From NCBI GenBank assembly GCA_003487805.1, contig DNNE01000157.1:20251-33007 (forward strand): DNA of 12,757 nucleotides. Reading direction: 5' to 3'. This document shows positions 7,293 to 12,757 of the stretch, piece after piece (the stretch's first letter is position 1; every line of letters begins with the position of its first letter). Source of the stretch: Blastocatellia bacterium. Its GTDB lineage: Bacteria; Acidobacteriota; Blastocatellia; Pyrinomonadales; Pyrinomonadaceae. The notes below the pieces were generated by a model, which saw only the letters and a list, made by a program, of their open reading frames with translations, was not told the DNA's origin and did not search any database. The position numbers were made by a program, and so were the translations under genes.

Positions 7293-7583
7293 GTGATTAA
7301 ACTCGACATCATCAATCGCCTTGCTGACGAAACTGGAATACCCAAGTTAAAGGCCGAGCAGGCAGTTGAGGCGCTCTTTAATTCGATGAAGGATGCGCTC
7401 TCTCGCGGCGATCGAATCGAGTTACGCGGCTTCGGCGTATTCCTGGTCAAACCGCGGAAACGCGGCGTTGGCCGTAATCCTCGCACCGGCGAAGAAGTCG
7501 CAATTCCGTCCGGAAAGACCATTCGCTTTAAGCCGGGCAAGGAACTCCACAGCCACGGCGATGACGCGGCAAATGGTGAATAA
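7293..7583 (+). CDS. HU/IHF family DNA-binding protein
   Basis: A small nucleoid protein that binds and bends DNA as a dimer. The start is the GTG at 7293, because GGAGG sits eight bases upstream (7280-7284) and the resulting 96 residues match the family length and N-terminus (IKLDIINRLADETGI). The frame is open further back to a TTG at 7197, but that peptide is not HU-like and its start lies within the promoter. The helical dimerisation half is followed by the hallmark GDRIELRGFGVFLVKPRKRG, then GRNPRTGEEVAIP (the family's arm with its Asn-Pro intercalating tip), and SGKTIRFKPGKEL. A six-residue-or-so extension (HSHGDDAANGE) follows. The sequence does not clearly separate HU from an IHF subunit, so I give no symbol. 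Confidence 0.95.
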   Translation: MIKLDIINRLADETGIPKLKAEQAVEALFNSMKDALSRGDRIELRGFGVFLVKPRKRGVGRNPRTGEEVAIPSGKTIRFKPGKELHSHGDDAANGE

Positions 7584-7610
7584 GCGCCGTTAGGCGCTAA
7601 ATATTTATAG
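7581..7610 (-). repeat. Structured dispersed repeat, copy 1 (minus orientation), also the HU hairpin
   Basis: Read on the minus strand it is CTATAAATATTT followed by a hairpin AGCGCC-taac-GGCGCT (here 7583-7598). It begins at the HU stop codon. On the plus strand the stem comes just after the stop and is followed by an AT-rich run (TAAATATTTATAG), so it may also terminate the HU transcript. It matches 24 of 30 bases of the element at 7695-7724. Confidence 0.7.
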
Positions 7611-7635
7611 AACTGCTTAGAAACTAGATTATGGT

Positions 7636-7670
7636 TCGCGGGAGTGAAAGCGTCGCTTTCACTCCCGCGA
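7636..7670. repeat. Perfect 17-base-arm palindrome between HU and the M50 gene
   Basis: TCGCGGGAGTGAAAGCG (7636-7652), a single T, then its exact complement CGCTTTCACTCCCGCGA (7654-7670). It is followed by TTTGGTT, so it could act as a transcription terminator for HU, though the T-run is short. It lies between two inverted copies of another repeat (7581-7610 and 7695-7724). Confidence 0.85.
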
Positions 7671-7694
7671 TTTGGTTAAAGGAAGGGATGCGAG

Positions 7695-7724
7695 CTATAA
7701 ACATTTCGTGCCTGACGGCACTAA
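7695..7724 (+). repeat. Structured dispersed repeat, copy 2 (plus orientation)
   Basis: CTATAAACATTT followed by a hairpin GTGCC-tgac-GGCAC (7708-7720 area). Compared with copy 1, the stem bases differ at paired positions (C-G replaced by T-A) so the stem is kept. TATAAA within it (7696-7701) lies 18 bases after TTGGTT (7672-7677) and could act as a weak promoter for the M50 gene; I rate that low. Confidence 0.7.
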
Positions 7725-7754
7725 GGTACCGCATTTAGCTTCCGCTTTTGCTGC

Positions 7755-8801
7755 ATGTCACAGTCAACAGAATCTATCCAGCCAATGGCTGATATAACCC
7801 GGAGCATCCCCACACCAGCCGTGAAACCAACTGCTCGTCAGTGGCTTCTGCATCTGGGGCTGTTTCTGCTTACCGGTTTCACCACGACAATCTGTGGCGT
7901 GCTGATGGCCGGCCCGGATCTCAGTGCAGTCGAGGTCAATCAAACGGGCAGCAGCGGCTTTGCCTCATCGCTTCTGATGTTCCCGGTTTTCTATATCTCG
8001 ACCATCTTCCGGCTGGTGCGCTTCGCTTTTCTAAACCCCCATTTCCTTGGGCAGGGACTGCTGTTTTCAGCGTCGCTGCTGGCAATTCTCGTAGCACACG
8101 AGTCGGGACACTATCTCTTCTGTCGCTATTACGGCGTTGATGCGACTTTGCCGTTCTTCATTCCTCAACCACCGCTGTTGATTCCCGGAACGTTCGGCGC
8201 ATTCATTCGCATGAAGTCGCAGGTGCCTTCGCGCCGCGCCTTATTTGATATCGGATTAGCCGGGCCACTCGCTGGCTTTGCGGTGATTCTGCCGGTCGCT
8301 TTTGCGGCGGTCCTGACTCTGCATCACACGCCGTTGCTTGCCAGCGAAGCGACCGGTGGCGCCGGCGGCGGTATTATTTTCAACGACCCACTCTTATTTC
8401 GCCTGATCGCGCGCTGGTTCAAAGTGGATCTCGACAACTCGGTTGCCAATTCTTTTTATCTCGCGGCCTGGGTCGGCGCGTTGGTAACCAGTTTGAATCT
8501 GATGCCGGTGGGCCAACTAGATGGCGGACACGGAACGTTTTCGATCTTCGGTAAGGCGGCGCATCGCTGGATTGGGATCGTGGCGTTCGTGGCGATGGCG
8601 CTGATCTCAGTCCTCGGTTGGATGTGGCATGGAAGTCCGGGCGGATTCATCTACGTGGTTTTATTGGCGGTTATGTTGCGGGTGCGACACCCACAACCGG
8701 AACAGATGGAACCGCTCGGCCTGGCGCGCACACTCGTCGGCATCCTGACGCTGATTGTTTTTGTGCTTTGCTTTCTGCCGTTTCCGATTACGATTACGTG
8801 A
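7755..8801 (+). CDS. Site-2 protease family (M50) membrane metalloprotease
   Basis: A 348-residue intramembrane zinc metalloprotease; such enzymes cut substrates within the membrane in regulated proteolysis. The zinc-binding HESGH is at 115-119 inside a hydrophobic segment. A GPLAGF box follows at 170-175, and the third ligand motif NLMPVGQLDGGH is at 248-259, with Asp256 as the likely ligand. Hydrophobic segments: about 30-52, 68-90, 103-115, 168-187, 233-250, 272-290, 298-310, 325-345. The long loop with FFIPQPPLLIPGTFGAFIRM after the zinc motif is like the plant EGY/cyanobacterial branch rather than RseP, and there is no PDZ domain. Starts at 7755 and 7785 are both possible; neither has a good ribosome site. 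The substrate is unknown. Confidence 0.93.
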   Translation: MSQSTESIQPMADITRSIPTPAVKPTARQWLLHLGLFLLTGFTTTICGVLMAGPDLSAVEVNQTGSSGFASSLLMFPVFYISTIFRLVRFAFLNPHFLGQGLLFSASLLAILVAHESGHYLFCRYYGVDATLPFFIPQPPLLIPGTFGAFIRMKSQVPSRRALFDIGLAGPLAGFAVILPVAFAAVLTLHHTPLLASEATGGAGGGIIFNDPLLFRLIARWFKVDLDNSVANSFYLAAWVGALVTSLNLMPVGQLDGGHGTFSIFGKAAHRWIGIVAFVAMALISVLGWMWHGSPGGFIYVVLLAVMLRVRHPQPEQMEPLGLARTLVGILTLIVFVLCFLPFPITIT

Positions 8802-8804
8802 TTT

Positions 8805-8826
8805 AACCACAGAGGACACAGAGGGA
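8805..8826 (+). repeat. Third copy of the ACCACAGAGGACAC dispersed repeat
   Basis: The core at 8806-8819 is identical to the two copies in the carA leader, and the repeat continues AGAGGGA. It begins four bases after the M50 stop codon and ends 12 bases before the next ATG. Its purine-rich end (AGAGGG) is a Shine-Dalgarno-like sequence, though slightly far (about 13 bases) from that start. Confidence 0.8.
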
Positions 8827-8837
8827 AAGAACATCCA

Positions 8838-9347
8838 ATGAAAAGAATCCCGGCGATTTTCTTACTCGCACTCTTCATTCTGTCTGCTCACGGTTCAGTC
8901 AAAGCCCAGAGTGAAGCTGGCATCGAAACGATTCGGCAACACTACGCCGCCATCAATAAGAACATCACCCTCTATCGCCGGGTCAGGAAAGATCTGCCCG
9001 GCTACTCGGAGGAAGGCGGCGAGTTAACCGCTTACTTTCATGGCCCGACGATCATGAAAATCGCTGCGACGTTTTTCGGCGAGACTGGCAGATCGACTGA
9101 AGAGTATTACTACTGGGACGGCAAATTGATTTTCGTCTTTCGCCGGGAAGCGCGATACGACAAACCGCTATCCGGGAAAATTGTGGCGACAAAAGAGACT
9201 CGTCTCTATTTCAAAGACGACAAAATGATTCGCTGGATTGACGAGAACGGAAAAGAAGTCGCGGCCGGCTCGACAGAGTTTGCCGAAAAAGAGAAGGAGT
9301 ATTTACAAAGCTCGAAGGAATTCAGTGAACGCGCTCGGGGGCAGTAG
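8838..9347 (+). CDS. Secreted or periplasmic protein of unknown function
   Basis: A 169-residue protein with a clear signal peptide: Lys-Arg at 2-3, a hydrophobic core IFLLALFILSAHGS, and a likely signal peptidase I site at VKA-QS (about residues 23/24). The mature part begins with a helical segment (IETIRQHYAAINKNI), then a beta-rich middle (LTAYFHGPTIMKIAATFFG, EEYYYWDGKLIFVFRR, TRLYFKDDKMIRWIDENGKE), and ends in a charged helix (FAEKEKEYLQSSKEFSE). The aromatic strand-turn pattern repeated as YYWDGKLIF and LYFKDDKMIRW looks like a pair of similar hairpins. I do not recognise a family and infer no function. It lies 36 bases after the M50 gene on the same strand, so the two may be cotranscribed; with the repeat between them this is uncertain. 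Confidence 0.8.
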   Translation: MKRIPAIFLLALFILSAHGSVKAQSEAGIETIRQHYAAINKNITLYRRVRKDLPGYSEEGGELTAYFHGPTIMKIAATFFGETGRSTEEYYYWDGKLIFVFRREARYDKPLSGKIVATKETRLYFKDDKMIRWIDENGKEVAAGSTEFAEKEKEYLQSSKEFSERARGQ

Positions 9348-9384
9348 TCCGACCGTAAGGGAGGGCGGATGATTTCGCCCAATC

Positions 9385-9561
9385 ATGCGAGACAAAGATA
9401 AGACGATTGATCCGTTACCGGATTCCTTTGAGTCGGCAGAGGCCGCTGGCGAGTTTTGGGACACCCATAGTCTGATGGATTACGAAGAGTATCTCGAAGC
9501 AACAAACGACACGATCGAAATCGGTGTGTCAGTGTACGAGGCGGAGCCTCAAGAGGATTAA
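9385..9561 (+). CDS. Small acidic protein resembling the N-terminal part of CopG-type antitoxins
   Basis: A 58-residue frame from the ATG at 9385 to TAA at 9559-9561; an in-frame stop lies 13 bases before the ATG, so no longer version exists. The stretch DPLPDSFESAEAAGEFWDTH, followed by SLMDYEEYLE, resembles the acidic FWDTH region that opens CopG-like antitoxins of type II toxin-antitoxin systems (as I remember the family, the FWDTHDLTDY consensus). The usual ribbon-helix-helix DNA-binding half is absent: the protein ends EIGVSVYEAEPQED. GGAGGG lies about 19 bases upstream, and a small inverted repeat (GGGCG 9363-9367, CGCCC 9376-9380) between it and the ATG could shorten that distance. No toxin gene is next to it. 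It may be a truncated remnant or an independent short family. Confidence 0.6.
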   Translation: MRDKDKTIDPLPDSFESAEAAGEFWDTHSLMDYEEYLEATNDTIEIGVSVYEAEPQED

Positions 9562-9573
9562 TCTACGCTTGGA

Positions 9574-9617
9574 CGGTAAGCCGAAGGCTTACCGCACTGT
9601 GCGGCGGCAAAGCCGCA
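9574..9617. terminator. Two hairpins between convergent genes (possible two-way terminator)
   Basis: CGGTAAGCC (9574-9582), GAA, GGCTTACCG (9586-9594) is a perfect nine-base stem with a three-base loop. Six bases on, TGCGGC (9600-9605), six bases, GCCGCA (9612-9617) forms a second stem. They sit in the 81-base gap between the small plus-strand gene and the minus-strand epimerase stop. Neither has a T-run, so intrinsic termination is unproven; both also look like dispersed repeat units. Confidence 0.5.
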
Positions 9618-9642
9618 ACTGCGGGTCATCGGCAACTCGATC

Positions 9643-10641
9643 TCACCGCTCCGCCGCGCTGCTTCGTTTGTCCTGAGAGTTTTGACCGCTATGAAACTCG
9701 ATCACGGTTCGCAGAATCCCTTCGAGATCGATTTTTGGCGCAAAGCCTATCTGCTTGTTCGACTTTGAAATGTCCGGAACGCGCCGCGGCATGTCTTCAA
9801 AACCTTCTTCGTAAGCTTCATCGTAAGGGACCAGCACAATCTCGGATTCAGAGTTAGTGAGTTCCTTCACCTTCTTCGCCAGATCGATTATCGAGATCTC
9901 CTGATTTGAGCCGACGTTGAAGACCTGGCCCACAGCCCTCTCATCATCCATCAATTTCATCAGCGCGCCGACTACATCGCCGACATGGCAAAAGCAGCGC
10001 GATTGATTGCCGTCGCCATAGACGGTGATGGGACGATTGGCCAGCGCCTGTTTCACGAACGTCGGAATCACCATGCCGTATTGCCCGGTCTGGCGCGGGC
10101 CGACGGTGTTGAAGAGCCGCACGACAACCGTCGGCAGTTTCTTTTCCCGCCAGTAGGCAAGCGCCAGAAATTCGTCGATCGCTTTTGAGCACGCGTAGCT
10201 CCAGCGGCCTTTCGTCGTCGCGCCCATCACCAGATTTCCATCTTCACGAAACGGAACCTGAGTGCTCAGCCCGTACACTTCTGAGGTCGACGCGATCAAG
10301 ACTTTTTTCTTTTTCTTGTTAGCGAGCGACAGGATGCACTCGGTCCCACGCACGTTGGTCTCGATCGTGTGTACCGGACTCTCGACGATCAGCTTGACGC
10401 CAACCGCGGCCGCCAGGTGAAAGATCACATCGCATTGATCCACCAACTCAGCCGCAACCGGTTGGTTGTGAACGCTGTCGATTGTGTAGTGAAAGCCCGC
10501 GTGATCTTTCAGATGACGGATGTTTTCAAAACTCCCCGTCGAAAGATCGTCGATGATGAAGACCTCATCGCCGCGCTCGAGACAAGCGTCCGAAAGATGT
10601 GAGCCGATAAAACCTGCGCCGCCAGTGATCAGAACTCGCAA
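9643..10641 (-). CDS. NAD-dependent nucleotide-sugar epimerase/dehydratase (extended SDR)
   Basis: A 332-residue extended short-chain dehydrogenase acting on an NDP-sugar. The Rossmann motif GGAGFIG is at 7-13, FHLAAAVGV at 74-82, the catalytic Ser/Thr in ASTSEVYG at 117-124, and Tyr149-x3-Lys153 in SYACSK. The segment TTKGRWSYACSKAIDEF, then RLFNTVGPRQTGQYGMVIP, is like the UDP-glucuronate decarboxylase/ArnA and related epimerase branch; the exact substrate cannot be set from sequence reading alone. The start is TTG at 10641: the next residues RVLITGG are where the fold begins, and GAGG lies ten bases upstream. It follows the glycosyltransferase by 24 bases on the same strand, so the two almost certainly share a transcript and a glycan pathway. 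Confidence 0.92.
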   Translation of the reverse strand: MRVLITGGAGFIGSHLSDACLERGDEVFIIDDLSTGSFENIRHLKDHAGFHYTIDSVHNQPVAAELVDQCDVIFHLAAAVGVKLIVESPVHTIETNVRGTECILSLANKKKKKVLIASTSEVYGLSTQVPFREDGNLVMGATTKGRWSYACSKAIDEFLALAYWREKKLPTVVVRLFNTVGPRQTGQYGMVIPTFVKQALANRPITVYGDGNQSRCFCHVGDVVGALMKLMDDERAVGQVFNVGSNQEISIIDLAKKVKELTNSESEIVLVPYDEAYEEGFEDMPRRVPDISKSNKQIGFAPKIDLEGILRTVIEFHSGQNSQDKRSSAAER

Positions 10642-10665
10642 TACCGCAAACCTCTTCAGTGATTT

Positions 10666-12015
10666 TCAGGAACGAGGAGTCAGTCTAACATGATAGTCGC
10701 TTTGGACGGCTTCAGGGTCAGGCTCAACCTGTTCCTTCCCTCTGGGAGAGGGAGAAAGACTGTTATGCGTGGCCGCCCCGGCTGCAGACTCGACATTCAG
10801 AAGCCTGGCATAAAGCGCCGTCATGTCCGCCAACAGTCGCTCTTTCGCATAATTTTGATTAACGAAATCGTGCCCGCGCCGGCCCAATTCGCGACGCAGC
10901 GACTCGTTTCTGATCAGGTAATCAAGCCCCTTCGCAAAAGCATCCGGATCACCACTCGCGACTGCCAACCCGCGTTCATAAACTGTGAATCCTGGCTCGG
11001 GCTGATCCGAAACCTGCGCGCCCAACAGATCGACTACGCCGCCGACGGCGGTCGCGATGACCGGACGCGCATTGGCCATTCCTTCGATCAGGCTGAGCGG
11101 CGTGCCTTCGTTCAAACTGGTCAGCGCGACCACGTCCAGCGCCGGATAAAAATTCTCCGGATCCTGTCGTGAGCCTAAGAACCGAACGTCATCGCGTAAT
11201 CCCAGTTCATCAACCTGTTTCTCAAGCTCTCTCCGAAGATGACCGTCTCCGATAATTATGAACCTGACAATGCTGCGATTAGTCTTCTTAAATGTTGCCG
11301 CTATCTGGAGAAACAACTTGTGATTCTTGATTTCGGTTAATCGTCCGACAATGCCCACCAGCATTTCATCTGCGCGAACATTCAGTTCCTGACGGCTTTG
11401 TTCGCGTCGCTCTCTCCAGTTCGAATAAATATTGAGATCGATGCCCAGCGGAATCACCACAAACTGATCGGCGCGACCGACGTGGAACTTCTGGTTGATT
11501 TCGTCACGCTGTAGACCGCTAATAACGATGATGCGATCGGTCGCCAAGCGCGCCAGCAGCTTTTCAATCATTAGAAACAGCCGCGTCCTGGCTGGTCCAT
11601 AGTAGCCGTGGAAAACGTGACCGTGATACGTGTGCACAAATCGACAGCGACGTGGTTTTCCGACGAGCGTCGCCGGCGTCAGCCATCGATACATCATTCC
11701 GGCGACCCTGCCGACCGTTCCAGCTTTCGCCGTGTGCGTGTGCACGAGGTCGGGTCGCTCTCGCAGCATCAAACGAAACAGCTTCCAAACTGTAATTGCG
11801 TCCCGGGGCGAGATCTCGCGGCTCATTTCGGGAATGATTAAGGGAGTGATGCCGGCCTGCGCTGCGACGTAACTCATGTCGTCCTCGCCCGGAGGTACCA
11901 CGCCGGCCACGAGCAGCGTGTCGTACCCGTCATGCTTCATGCCGGCCGTGAGCCACACCACGTGGCGCGCGGGGCCACCGACATTGAGACGCGCGATAAT
12001 GCGAAGGACCTTCAT
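10666..12015 (-). CDS. Family 4 (GT-B) glycosyltransferase
   Basis: A 449-residue glycosyltransferase that transfers a sugar from an NDP-sugar during surface glycan synthesis. The ATG at 12015 is preferred over the TTG one codon earlier. The N-terminal acceptor domain opens KVLRIIARLNVGGPARHV (the GG loop), with VHTHTAKAGTVGR near 92-104 and FVHTYHGHVFHGYY near 127-140. The donor domain has VGIVGRLTEIKNH, FIIIGDGHLRREL, and the EX7E motif EGTPLSLIE (Glu304 to Glu312), then PVIATAVGGVVDLL, all typical of GT4. The family fold should end near ALYARLLN (about 407). The last 40 residues (SLSPSPRGKEQ...) are unusual and read through an inverted repeat (10737-10753), apparently intergenic-type sequence. 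Upstream of the SDR gene; no clear ribosome site. Confidence 0.93.
   Translation of the reverse strand: MKVLRIIARLNVGGPARHVVWLTAGMKHDGYDTLLVAGVVPPGEDDMSYVAAQAGITPLIIPEMSREISPRDAITVWKLFRLMLRERPDLVHTHTAKAGTVGRVAGMMYRWLTPATLVGKPRRCRFVHTYHGHVFHGYYGPARTRLFLMIEKLLARLATDRIIVISGLQRDEINQKFHVGRADQFVVIPLGIDLNIYSNWRERREQSRQELNVRADEMLVGIVGRLTEIKNHKLFLQIAATFKKTNRSIVRFIIIGDGHLRRELEKQVDELGLRDDVRFLGSRQDPENFYPALDVVALTSLNEGTPLSLIEGMANARPVIATAVGGVVDLLGAQVSDQPEPGFTVYERGLAVASGDPDAFAKGLDYLIRNESLRRELGRRGHDFVNQNYAKERLLADMTALYARLLNVESAAGAATHNSLSPSPRGKEQVEPDPEAVQSDYHVRLTPRS
10737..10753. repeat. Short inverted repeat inside the 3' end of the glycosyltransferase gene
   Basis: TCCCTCT (10737-10743), GGG, AGAGGGA (10747-10753): a perfect seven-base stem. 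It is translated on the minus strand as part of SLSPSPRGKE, beyond the point where the GT4 fold should end. Sequences of this type (CTCTCCC...GGGAGAG) are familiar to me as dispersed intergenic repeats; only this one copy lies in the window. Confidence 0.6.
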
Positions 12016-12057
12016 CAAACAATTCTAATCAGCGGAAAATTTACGCCTTCTCGATTT

Positions 12058-12125
12058 GTTTAGAGGCGGGCTACTGCCCGCCAAGCTAACATCCGGGTCA
12101 GGCGGGCGGTAGCCCGTCTCTAAAC
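12058..12125. repeat. Long inverted repeat between asparagine synthase and glycosyltransferase genes
   Basis: The left arm 12058-12082 and right arm 12101-12125 are 25 bases each and complementary except at two positions, with an 18-base loop. Each arm itself contains a smaller GGCGGGC / GCCCGCC type symmetry. It occupies the middle of the 244-base gap and would form a strong hairpin in the minus-strand transcript. It could end the asparagine synthase transcript, or stabilise it, but there is no T-run. Confidence 0.8.
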
Positions 12126-12259
12126 GTTAGACTTAGCGTGCCTCTCTGAACATTGAGGTCGCGGTAGCGCGGTTGCAGGTGGACGGGAACTGGATAACGC
12201 AGGCCTGCTCGTACGCCACGATCGTGCAAGGTGCGCCATCAATTCATCGCGCTTCTCAT
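12126..12259. other. Unassigned intergenic block 3' of the asparagine synthase gene
   Basis: About 134 bases downstream of the asparagine synthase stop. A minus-strand frame crosses it but starts inside the asparagine synthase gene in another frame and gives a low-complexity Arg/Ser-rich peptide, so I do not call it. It includes a GCAGGCCTGC palindrome within a GC-rich run. It may be a worn repeat unit attached to the inverted repeat next to it. Confidence 0.4.
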
Positions 12260-12757
12260 TTAATCGATAAATCTCTGAAACCATAATTCCAACATCAACA
12301 GGGACCACAAACGATGCTCGTGATTCACTTTGTTCGCTACATGCTGATCGATCAGTTGTCTCACGCTGTCGCGATTGAACAAACCGCGAGAGAGGGCCTT
12401 CTCTGAAAGCAGAGTCTCGCGCAGGAACGGTTGCATCGTACCGCGAAACCAATGGCCGATAGGCACGCCGAATCCCATCTTCGCGCGCGTCAGATTTTCT
12501 TCCGGAACAAATTGTTTCAGGACCCGCTTGAGCAGGTATTTCGTGGTCATCCCACGCAGCTTGAGGCTTTCCGGTAAGCTCGCCGCGAATTCCATCAGAT
12601 GATGGTCGAGAAAGGGAGAACGCGCCTCGAGCGATACGGTCATGCTCGCGATGTCCATCTTGACTAATAGATCGTTCGGCAGATAGGTCATCGTGTCGGT
12701 TAGCAGCGAAGCATCGACGATCCCGGCTCCGTTAGCTTTGGCGAACCACGGCTCGAG
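12260..12757 (-). CDS. Asparagine synthase (glutamine-hydrolysing), C-terminal part; 5' end outside window
   Basis: The frame is open from the right edge to TAA at 12260-12262, giving 165 residues of the synthetase domain; the N-terminal glutaminase domain and ATP-binding loop lie beyond the window. The diagnostic block is LLTDTMTYLPNDLLVKMDIA, then SMTVSLEARSPFLDHHLMEF, then LKLRGMTTKYLLKRVLKQFVP and MGFGVPIGHWFRG, all characteristic of AsnB-like amidotransferases. Such enzymes occur both in asparagine synthesis and in exopolysaccharide/exosortase clusters, where they may amidate sugars; the glycosyltransferase and epimerase downstream favour the second, but this is inference. An internal ATG at 12691 is not the start, because conserved residues precede it. 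Confidence 0.93.
   Translation of the reverse strand, partial: LEPWFAKANGAGIVDASLLTDTMTYLPNDLLVKMDIASMTVSLEARSPFLDHHLMEFAASLPESLKLRGMTTKYLLKRVLKQFVPEENLTRAKMGFGVPIGHWFRGTMQPFLRETLLSEKALSRGLFNRDSVRQLIDQHVANKVNHEHRLWSLLMLELWFQRFID

Noticed and set aside
12015..12027. TAGAAT on the minus strand as a -10 for a leaderless glycosyltransferase transcript
   Set aside because: There is no acceptable -35 at 16-18 bases upstream, so the single hexamer is weak evidence.
12120..12452. A 110-codon minus-strand frame overlapping the asparagine synthase end
   Set aside because: It shifts frame against conserved asparagine synthase sequence and is Arg/Ser-rich low complexity; a shadow frame plus repeat.

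Overview
The window reads as ordinary chromosome of a free-living, moderately GC-rich bacterium. The gene types, the long family-4 glycosyltransferase/epimerase/asparagine-synthase block, and above all the many short hairpin-forming dispersed repeats in the gaps remind me of Acidobacteriota (Blastocatellia/Pyrinomonadaceae-like). That placement is an inference from memory of such genomes; no marker gene here proves it.

Layout. (1) 1-165: the C-terminal end of an unidentified plus-strand gene. (2) 217-3456, minus: a large single-gene STAND-type P-loop NTPase with an N-terminal membrane segment, the most unusual gene here and a candidate defence or signalling switch. (3) 3756-7038, minus: a probable operon read lepB (signal peptidase I) -> multi-pass membrane/TPR protein -> carA (carbamoyl-phosphate synthase small subunit). 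carB does not follow carA; the STAND gene does, about 300 bases downstream on the same strand. (4) 7190-9561, plus: an HU/IHF-type DNA-binding protein with a clear sigma-70 promoter and Shine-Dalgarno site, a site-2-protease-like M50 membrane protease, a small secreted protein of unknown function, and a 58-residue protein resembling the N-terminal half of a CopG-type antitoxin. (5) 9643-12757, minus: a surface-polysaccharide type block with the C-terminal part of an asparagine synthase (running off the right edge), a GT4 glycosyltransferase and a nucleotide-sugar epimerase/dehydratase of the extended SDR family.

How the genes work together. LepB and the M50 protease both act at the membrane, but they lie in divergent units and nothing ties them functionally. 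CarA feeds arginine/pyrimidine synthesis. The glycosyltransferase and SDR enzyme are 24 bases apart and very likely act in one glycan pathway. The STAND gene has no visible operon partner.

The second theme is repeats: most gaps hold a different short inverted repeat. Several touch gene function: one palindrome supplies the last codons and stop of carA, one 19-20 base repeat sits next to the starts of two genes and forms a stem in the carA leader, one appears to have lengthened the C-terminus of the glycosyltransferase, and one pair of inverted copies shows base changes that preserve the stem.
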